A stretch of 20,332 bases of DNA from CAISIP01 sp037968655 (GTDB taxonomy: Bacteria; Pseudomonadota; Gammaproteobacteria; Burkholderiales; Burkholderiaceae_C): NCBI GenBank assembly GCA_037968655.1, contig JBBKVW010000188.1, forward strand, positions 1 to 20,332, read 5' to 3'. This document shows, piece by piece, positions 15,639 to 20,332 of this stretch. The notes under the pieces are model-generated. The model made no database searches, was not told where the DNA came from, and worked only from the letters and a program-made list of their open reading frames with translations. Position 1 is the first letter of the stretch; each line of letters starts with the position of its first letter. The position numbers and the translations under genes are program-made.

Positions 15639-16211
15639 GTGAAACTGAAGATGGCCAAGAACTCGCTGTTCGCAATCCTGCTGCGCTCGCCGTGGTGGAT
15701 CAGCTTTGCAGTGGTGGCGGTTTTTGCGCTGGCCTCGGCTGCGTTGCTGCCGCCCAAGTACGTGGTGTTCGGCCTGATGGGCGCAATCCCGTTCCTGGTC
15801 ATCGGCTGCATTGCCGCCTACCGACAAATGCGCGCACCCAGCGAGCAGGCGGTGGAGCAGACCTTGCAGCGTGTCGCCGCCATGCCCTGGCGCGAGTTTC
15901 GCGACGTGCTGGTGCAGGCCTATCGCAAGCAGGGCTTTGTGGTCACCCGGCTGGAAACCGATGGCGTCGATCTGCAGCTCAACGCCGGCGCGCAAACCAC
16001 GCTGGTTTCGGGCAAACGCTGGAAGGCCGCCAGCCATGGCGTCGAGCCCTTGCGCGCGCTGGACAACAGCCGCCGCACCAAAGATGCCAGCCACTGCGTC
16101 TACATCACGCTGGTCGAGCCCAATGACGCCACCCGTCGCTTTGCCGCGCAACATGCCATCAGTCTGGTCAACGGCGTGGCCCTGGTGCAGTTACTGGGCA
16201 AGCTGCCCTGA
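15639..16211 (+). CDS. Membrane-anchored Mrr-like restriction endonuclease domain protein
   Basis: A 190-residue protein with two hydrophobic helices (about 20-37 and 41-61) followed by a cytoplasmic domain. The latter begins MPWREFRDVLVQAYRKQGF and has the D-(x)n-K core of Mrr-like nucleases: D111 in GVDLQL and K126 in LVSGKRWK. In classical Mrr proteins this position reads QxK; here it is SGK, so the Gln is absent. Membrane-bound relatives are common in Burkholderiales and their function is unknown to me; a role in DNA restriction is not shown. The start is a GTG with GGAG seven bases upstream, better than the ATG at 15651. It is divergent from the hemerythrin gene. Confidence 0.78.
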   Translation: MKLKMAKNSLFAILLRSPWWISFAVVAVFALASAALLPPKYVVFGLMGAIPFLVIGCIAAYRQMRAPSEQAVEQTLQRVAAMPWREFRDVLVQAYRKQGFVVTRLETDGVDLQLNAGAQTTLVSGKRWKAASHGVEPLRALDNSRRTKDASHCVYITLVEPNDATRRFAAQHAISLVNGVALVQLLGKLP

Positions 16212-16368
16212 CGCGAAGCCGGCTTGATGCAAGTCAATGCGTCCCCGGGCGCGTCTTTACACAATATTGTCATTCGCGCATCGCAGGGAAACATAGCCGC
16301 AGCACACTTGTCCTCAACCTGTCGCGCAAACCTGCCGGCAGGCATTGAACCACTGAAAGGACTGTCAC

Positions 16369-16881
16369 ATGAAATCCCTCATCAAGCCACTGCTGATCGC
16401 TGCCATCGTCGCGTCGGGCGCCATCGGCGCCACTGCACAGACAACTGCTCCCGCCAAACTGGCGCATGCCGAAGGCAAGGGCCACCATGCACGCATGGAC
16501 CCGGCCAAGATGCAGGAGCGCATGGCCGCACGCCAGGCCGAGCTCAAGGCCAAACTCAACTTGAACGCCGCGCAGCAAGGCGCCTGGAACGACTACATCG
16601 CCGCCATGCAGCCGCCCGCCGACATGATGGCAAAAATGAGCCGCGAAAATCGCCAGGCGATGCACCAGGAGATGCAGGCGCTCACCACACCCGAGCGGCT
16701 CGACCGCATGGTCGCCGTGAAGGCCCAGCGCGACTCCCACATGGCGCAACGCATGCGAGCCACGCGCAACTTCTACGACGTCCTGACGACGCAGCAGCAA
16801 AAGGTGTTCGATGCCAACAGCATGCACGGTGGCCACCGCGGACATGGGTCGCACGGCGGGCCGGCCAAGGGCCAGGCCTGA
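16369..16881 (+). CDS. Spy/CpxP-like (LTXXQ) periplasmic protein
   Basis: A 170-residue exported protein. A signal peptide (MKSLIKPLLIAAIVASGAIG, cleavage probably after ATAQ at about 24) is followed by an alpha-helical, Met/Gln/Ala-rich domain with two LTXXQ-like motifs: LNLNAAQQGAW and VLTTQQQKVFDA. The C-terminus is rich in His and Gly (HGGHRGHGSHGG), which could bind metal ions. Spy/CpxP family members are periplasmic chaperones or stress adaptors. The start has AAAGGA seven bases upstream. No CpxRA-like pair is adjacent. The 157-base upstream region has no other gene. Confidence 0.88.
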   Translation: MKSLIKPLLIAAIVASGAIGATAQTTAPAKLAHAEGKGHHARMDPAKMQERMAARQAELKAKLNLNAAQQGAWNDYIAAMQPPADMMAKMSRENRQAMHQEMQALTTPERLDRMVAVKAQRDSHMAQRMRATRNFYDVLTTQQQKVFDANSMHGGHRGHGSHGGPAKGQA

Positions 16882-16894
16882 ACACGAGGCGCAC

Positions 16895-16939
16895 GGCCTG
16901 AGACCGGCGCTGTCGCCGGGCTCAGGCCAGCAGCTTTTT
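16895..16939 (+). terminator. Hairpin terminator between convergent genes
   Basis: The inverted repeat GGCCTGAG-A-CCGGCG / CGCCGG-G-CTCAGGCC (16895-16909 and 16914-16928, loop CTGT) has 14 paired bases and one A/G mismatch. On the plus strand a run of five T follows after six bases, so it can end transcription of the Spy-like gene. The right arm covers the stop codon of the convergent glutaredoxin-like gene. The minus strand has no T run. Confidence 0.65.
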
Positions 16940-17287
16940 CATCTCCCCACTGGCCAGCAACTTCTCCACGTCATCGGCACCACCCACCAGCATGCCCTTG
17001 ACAAAAATCATCGGAAAGGTCGGCCAGCCGGTCCACATCTTGAGCGCATTGCGATTGCGCCAGGTGGAGAAATAATTGCCATACTCCAGGTAATGGTAGG
17101 CAACCCCTGCAGCGTCGAGCAGTTTGCGCGCCTTTTTTGGCATGGGGTTCATGCCCATGCCCACCACCACCACCGTGTGTGCGGCGACCGCCGTCTGCAC
17201 CTCGCGCACCAGATCCTGCCGATTGGTGCTCACCTTGTCACGGATCGCCTGATGGATGCGGGACTCTTCAAGAACCGGTCGCGCCAT
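16922..17287 (-). CDS. Glutaredoxin-fold protein lacking cysteines
   Basis: A 121-residue protein of monothiol glutaredoxin type. The fold is clear: first strand HTVVVVGMGM, helix KKARKLLDAAGV, NRNALKMWTGWPTFPMIFVKG with the cis-Pro TFP (90-92), and the glutathione-site GGADD (102-106). The active-site CxxC or CGFS is replaced by NPMP (47-50) and the whole protein contains no Cys. It cannot therefore be a redox enzyme of the usual kind; a structural, glutathione-binding or regulatory role is conceivable. The start is the ATG at 17287 with AAGGAG seven bases upstream, one of the best ribosome-binding sites in the window. Confidence 0.9.
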   Translation of the reverse strand: MARPVLEESRIHQAIRDKVSTNRQDLVREVQTAVAAHTVVVVGMGMNPMPKKARKLLDAAGVAYHYLEYGNYFSTWRNRNALKMWTGWPTFPMIFVKGMLVGGADDVEKLLASGEMKKLLA

Positions 17288-17405
17288 GGCGCTCTCCTTT
17301 TGATACGAAGTCCGCATTATGGGGGGCCGCTGCCGCGCGTCAGCGGATCAGCTTGGCTAGACCGCCGGGCCACCACGCTGCGGCGCGCCGCGCACTGTTG
17401 ATCCC

Positions 17406-18233
17406 ATGCAGCAACCACGAACTGCCACCTCCAATGCCACGCCGCAGGCACGCAGCGTCAGCCTTGGCGCGCCTGTGCGATGGCTGGCACTGGGATGGCG
17501 CGACCTGGTCCGCGGCGGCTGGCTCAGCGTTCTGCACGGACTGGGCGTATGCGCATTCGGCCTGGCCCTGCTGGGCCTGGCACATCAGAAGTTCTGGCTG
17601 CTTGCGGGCGCGTTCTCGGGCTTTCTGGTCGTCGCGCCAGTGCTGGCGACCAGCCTGTATGCAATGAGCCGGGCAATGGCCCACGGCCAATCACCCGGCA
17701 TGCGCTTGTTGCGCAACACCTGGCTAAGCTGGCAGCGTTCCCGCCTGTCAGAGAAGGGTGGCTATTGGTGCATGGTGCGCTTCGGTTTTCTGCTGGCACT
17801 GGCTGGCACCGGCTGGATCATGACGTCGGCGGCGTTGATCACGCTGATGGCGCCAGAGCCGGTCCACACGCCGCTGGACTTCCTGCGCCACGTGGTGCTG
17901 GCGCGCGACAACCATCTGTTCGAGATCTGGCTGGCAATGGGCGGCGCACTCGCCGCGCCTATATTCGCCTCCAGCGTGGTGTCGATGCCGCTGATGCTGG
18001 ATCGGCGCATCGACCTCTTGCCCGCGGTGCTGGCCAGCTGGCGCGTGGTGCTGGCCAATCCGGCACCGATGGCGGTTTGGGCCGGCCTGATCATGCTTCT
18101 GGTGCTGCTGGGTTTTGCCACTGCCCTGCTGGGTCTGGTGGTGCTGGTGCCGCTGCTGGGACATGCCAGCTGGCATGCCTATGCAGCGTTGGTGGACGCC
18201 AGTGCCTTGCCTGAACGACCGTTGGACGAGTAA
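17406..18233 (+). CDS. DUF2189 family integral membrane protein
   Basis: A 275-residue inner-membrane protein with about six hydrophobic segments: around 42-60, 63-87, 125-147, 170-190 and two near the C-terminus, 220-250. The stretch RWLALGWRDLVRGGWLSVLHG at the start of the membrane part and the pattern GFLVVAPVLATSLYAMSR are typical of DUF2189 proteins, which have no proven function and often occur near respiratory oxidase genes. The N-terminal 25 residues are hydrophilic. The start is the ATG at 17406, with no strong ribosome-binding site. It is divergent from the glutaredoxin-like gene; the DUF2788 gene follows 18 bases downstream, likely in one transcript. Confidence 0.82.
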   Translation: MQQPRTATSNATPQARSVSLGAPVRWLALGWRDLVRGGWLSVLHGLGVCAFGLALLGLAHQKFWLLAGAFSGFLVVAPVLATSLYAMSRAMAHGQSPGMRLLRNTWLSWQRSRLSEKGGYWCMVRFGFLLALAGTGWIMTSAALITLMAPEPVHTPLDFLRHVVLARDNHLFEIWLAMGGALAAPIFASSVVSMPLMLDRRIDLLPAVLASWRVVLANPAPMAVWAGLIMLLVLLGFATALLGLVVLVPLLGHASWHAYAALVDASALPERPLDE

Positions 18234-18251
18234 CCGCAGGCAGCGTCGCGC

Positions 18252-18464
18252 ATGTTCGGTTTCAGCGAAGAACAGATTGCCTCCTTCGGCCTGAGTTTCG
18301 GCCTGGGTGCCTTCATGCTGTACATGCTGTTCATCGTGGGGCAGCTGGCCTGGGAGGCCAAGGCGGGCAAGTTTGGTGCCTTCGTGATCTTCCTGGGCCT
18401 GGCATTCGGCATGGTCGGCTTTGTCGCGAAATACCTGATCCAGTGGGCGCTGGACATCGAGTAG
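18252..18464 (+). CDS. DUF2788 family small membrane protein
   Basis: A 70-residue protein with two hydrophobic helices (about 11-33 and 42-64) separated by the charged loop WEAKAGKFG. Length and sequence (LYMLFIVGQLAWEAKAGK, GLAFGMVGFVAKYLIQ) fit DUF2788, small inner-membrane proteins of unknown role in beta- and gammaproteobacteria. It starts 18 bases after the DUF2189 gene and ends one base before the stop of the convergent NnrU gene. Confidence 0.87.
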   Translation: MFGFSEEQIASFGLSFGLGAFMLYMLFIVGQLAWEAKAGKFGAFVIFLGLAFGMVGFVAKYLIQWALDIE

Positions 18465-18465
18465 C

Positions 18466-19065
18466 TCAAGCGACAGACAGCGCAATTGCGCCCATCACCC
18501 GCACGCCGATCCACCAGCCGTGCAACCAGAGCGCGAAGCCGACCCAGGCCAGCGTGCCGATCACCACGGTAAGCAAGGTTGGCGCCAGCCGACCGGCCGG
18601 GTAGTGGACAGCGCCGGCCCGGTCGCGCCGGCGCGCAGCGGAAAAATCAAACACGGCCCATAGCAGGAATGCGCCAAACAACACTACGTCGGCCAGATTG
18701 CCGTTGGCCAGCAAATGCGCCAGCGCCCAGACCTTGACCCCCAGCACCATCGGATGGTGGACCATCGCCTTGACGCTGTTGCCCGGCACGTAGGCGGCCA
18801 CCAGCAGCACGAACGACAGCAGGGTCAGCAGATACGCGATGTGGCGCATTGCCGGCGGCGGACTCCACAGGGGGACAGGTGCCATCCGGGCCTGGCCATA
18901 GCCCCAGATGATCAACCCGAACCCGAGCAGCGAGATCAGCGAATAGATGCCCTTCCAGGGTTGGGCGCCGATGCGCGCAATGGTCTGCGTGCGCCAGTCA
19001 TCAGCGACGATCCGCACCGAATGCAGGCCAAGGAACAACACCAATCCAAGTATCAGATACGCCAT
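18466..19065 (-). CDS. NnrU family membrane protein
   Basis: A 199-residue inner-membrane protein with about six hydrophobic helices. Family features are LFLGLHSVRI, the RIGAQPWKGIYSLISLLGFGLI segment, and VHHPMVLGVKVWALAHLLANGNLADVVLFG, with conserved His residues. NnrU was named for a link with nitrite and NO respiration; a distant relation to isoprenoid methyltransferase-like membrane folds is possible. No nitrite or NO reductase genes are in view. The start is the ATG at 19065 with GGAG eight bases upstream. It follows the GGDEF gene by 42 bases on the same strand. Confidence 0.88.
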   Translation of the reverse strand: MAYLILGLVLFLGLHSVRIVADDWRTQTIARIGAQPWKGIYSLISLLGFGLIIWGYGQARMAPVPLWSPPPAMRHIAYLLTLLSFVLLVAAYVPGNSVKAMVHHPMVLGVKVWALAHLLANGNLADVVLFGAFLLWAVFDFSAARRRDRAGAVHYPAGRLAPTLLTVVIGTLAWVGFALWLHGWWIGVRVMGAIALSVA

Positions 19066-19107
19066 GTCTCATGCTCCATTGGCCTGTTTGCGCAGGCCGA
19101 TCACCAC

Positions 19108-20332
19108 TCAGGCCCCCAGAACCAGGTTCTTTCCGGCGCGCTTGGCCATGTACATGGCCTTGTCGGCGCGCTTGATCACCGCCTCGGCTTCTTCGTCCAA
19201 TCCCAATTGCGCAACGCCCGCACTGAAGGTGATCAACAACTTGTCGGCACCCGCCAGGAAAGCCTGCTTGGTCAGTTCACGCTGCAACCGGACCATGGCG
19301 TCTATGCCTTTTTCGAGCGCCGTGTCAGGCAACAAAATGACAAACTCCTCGCCGCCAAAGCGCGCCAGCGTATCTTGTGGCCGCAGGCAGTGGCGCGCCA
19401 CCTTGGCCACATGGGCCAGCGCCAGGTCGCCAATATCGTGGCCGCGTTCATCGTTGATCTGCTTGAAATTGTCGATGTCCAGCATGGCCACGCACAAAGC
19501 CGATTCCTTGCGCCGCACGACCGACATCTCGCGGTTGAGCGATTCGTCCAGCCCCTTGCGATTGAGCGCACCGGTCAGGCTGTCATGGCGGGCCTGGGCG
19601 CTGACGCGATCCAGCTCCTGGTGCAGCTTGACGATCTCGGCCTCGGTCGCCTGCGCCTGTTCCCGCATACCTTGCAACTCGTCACGCGCGGTGAGCGACT
19701 GCTGTGCAATGGAACGGGTCGCCGTCACCATCTGCTTGAGTACCGGCGTCAGCTCGGCCAGACTCTTGGCCTGTTCGATCTGTCCGGCGTTCTGCTCCAT
19801 CTGCATGCCGAAAGCGTCGGTGGAACTGGTCATGGCCGACAGGCGCTCGATGAACACCCGCAGCATCTCGCGCATCTCCTCCTGCGCTTCCAATGCGCGG
19901 CCCTTGGCCTCGGATTGCTTGAGGATGAGGTCGCGCAGCCGGCGCTCGACATCATCGAGCCGGCGCAGCGTCAGCGGCGGCGCGGTGGCCTCCATCAGTG
20001 CCTCGACCTGGCCCTTGAGCCAGCGGTCGTCCAGGCTCAGATCACTGATGTTCTCCATGATCAGGCGCAGCAGGTGCAGCAAGGTGGCCTTGATCTTGGC
20101 CTGGTCTTCAGCCGCGAACGAGACCCGGTTGCTGAAGGTTGCCAGCAACTGCTTGACCCGCACCACATCAGCGCCAGGCGCGCGCATCGCCGCAAGCAAT
20201 TCGCTGGTCTGATCCGCAAAACGCACATCGTCCGTGCCCAATGCCGGTCGCGCGTACTCGATCAGGCGGGCAATCTGCTCCAGGAAATCGGCGGTCAGGG
20301 CCGGCGCGGCGGGCCGCGCCGGACTGCCAGCA
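19108..20332 (-). CDS. GGDEF diguanylate cyclase (5' end outside window)
   Basis: The open frame enters from the right edge without a start codon that needs to be used, so the gene is partial: about 407 codons are visible. A helical N-terminal region is followed by a long coiled coil (Glu/Gln/Leu-rich) and a C-terminal GGDEF domain beginning at ARHDSLTGALNRKG. The catalytic site is RFGGEEFVILLPD, and five residues before it is RPQD, an intact RxxD inhibitory I-site. It should make cyclic di-GMP from GTP and be subject to product inhibition. No membrane segment is seen in the visible part. The C-terminal ADKAMYMAKRAGKN is typical of the family. Confidence 0.95.
   Translation of the reverse strand, partial: AGSPARPAAPALTADFLEQIARLIEYARPALGTDDVRFADQTSELLAAMRAPGADVVRVKQLLATFSNRVSFAAEDQAKIKATLLHLLRLIMENISDLSLDDRWLKGQVEALMEATAPPLTLRRLDDVERRLRDLILKQSEAKGRALEAQEEMREMLRVFIERLSAMTSSTDAFGMQMEQNAGQIEQAKSLAELTPVLKQMVTATRSIAQQSLTARDELQGMREQAQATEAEIVKLHQELDRVSAQARHDSLTGALNRKGLDESLNREMSVVRRKESALCVAMLDIDNFKQINDERGHDIGDLALAHVAKVARHCLRPQDTLARFGGEEFVILLPDTALEKGIDAMVRLQRELTKQAFLAGADKLLITFSAGVAQLGLDEEAEAVIKRADKAMYMAKRAGKNLVLGA

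Noticed and set aside
18480..18491. Perfect palindrome GCGCAATTGCGC
   Set aside because: No loop for a terminator hairpin, lies in the nnrU coding end, and single copies of 12-bp palindromes are expected by chance in GC-rich DNA.
19081..19098. Hairpin GGCCTG-TTTGCG-CAGGCC between the GGDEF and NnrU genes
   Set aside because: Only six pairs and no T run on the minus strand, directly before the NnrU ribosome-binding site; too weak to call a terminator.
18947..20212. A 421-codon open frame on the plus strand
   Set aside because: Antisense to the GGDEF and NnrU genes; Ser/Arg-rich translation with no fold signature.
1..20332. tRNA, rRNA, CRISPR arrays, insertion sequences, prophage or integron parts
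   Set aside because: None seen: no regularly spaced repeats, no transposase or integrase motifs, and no recognisable tRNA cloverleaf by eye. A tRNAscan or Infernal run would be decisive for small RNAs.

Overview
The window is high-GC chromosomal DNA from a betaproteobacterium, most likely of the order Burkholderiales and close to Comamonadaceae. The evidence is a gidAB/parAB-type segregation locus of the form found there (mnmG, rsmG, lysE family, parA, RBBP9-like hydrolase, parB), together with DUF2189, DUF2788 and NnrU family membrane proteins. Two near-ideal parS sites suggest the window lies near the chromosomal origin of replication; oriC and dnaA themselves are not in it. I see no rRNA, tRNA, CRISPR array, insertion sequence or prophage gene.

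Left part (1-3150). The 3' end of an FAD-linked 2-hydroxyacid dehydrogenase is followed by a membrane sensor histidine kinase of the 7TM (7TMR-DISM-like)/HisKA_3 type. A NarL/LuxR-type response regulator is encoded on the opposite strand. The two genes converge and their stop codons share the palindrome TGATCA.

Central part (3338-11792, all minus strand). This looks like one long transcription unit. From its 5' end it carries a Phd/YefM-type antitoxin, a PIN-domain toxin, mnmG, rsmG, a LysE-family exporter, parA, a small serine hydrolase, parB, a membrane-anchored methyltransferase and an HD-GYP protein, and it ends at a strong intrinsic terminator (3338-3374). The first four genes are linked by 4-base stop/start overlaps. 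Two parS sites, the targets of the encoded ParB, lie inside the reading frames of rsmG and mnmG. Tandem TGTACA motifs in an AT-rich patch form a candidate operator for the antitoxin promoter.

Right part (11853-20332). This holds mostly single metabolic and stress genes: an NADPH-dependent FMN reductase family protein, a class II aldolase family protein, an Old Yellow Enzyme family oxidoreductase, a hemerythrin-domain protein with an FNR-like box upstream, a membrane-anchored Mrr-like endonuclease-domain protein, a Spy/LTXXQ periplasmic protein and a glutaredoxin-fold protein without cysteines. DUF2189, DUF2788 and NnrU family membrane proteins follow, and a GGDEF diguanylate cyclase with an intact I-site runs off the right edge.

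The most interesting signals are the toxin-antitoxin pair fused by overlapping codons to the head of the segregation operon, the two intragenic parS sites, the cysteine-less glutaredoxin, and the tail-to-tail two-component pair. All family calls come from reading motifs by eye; no database search was run.
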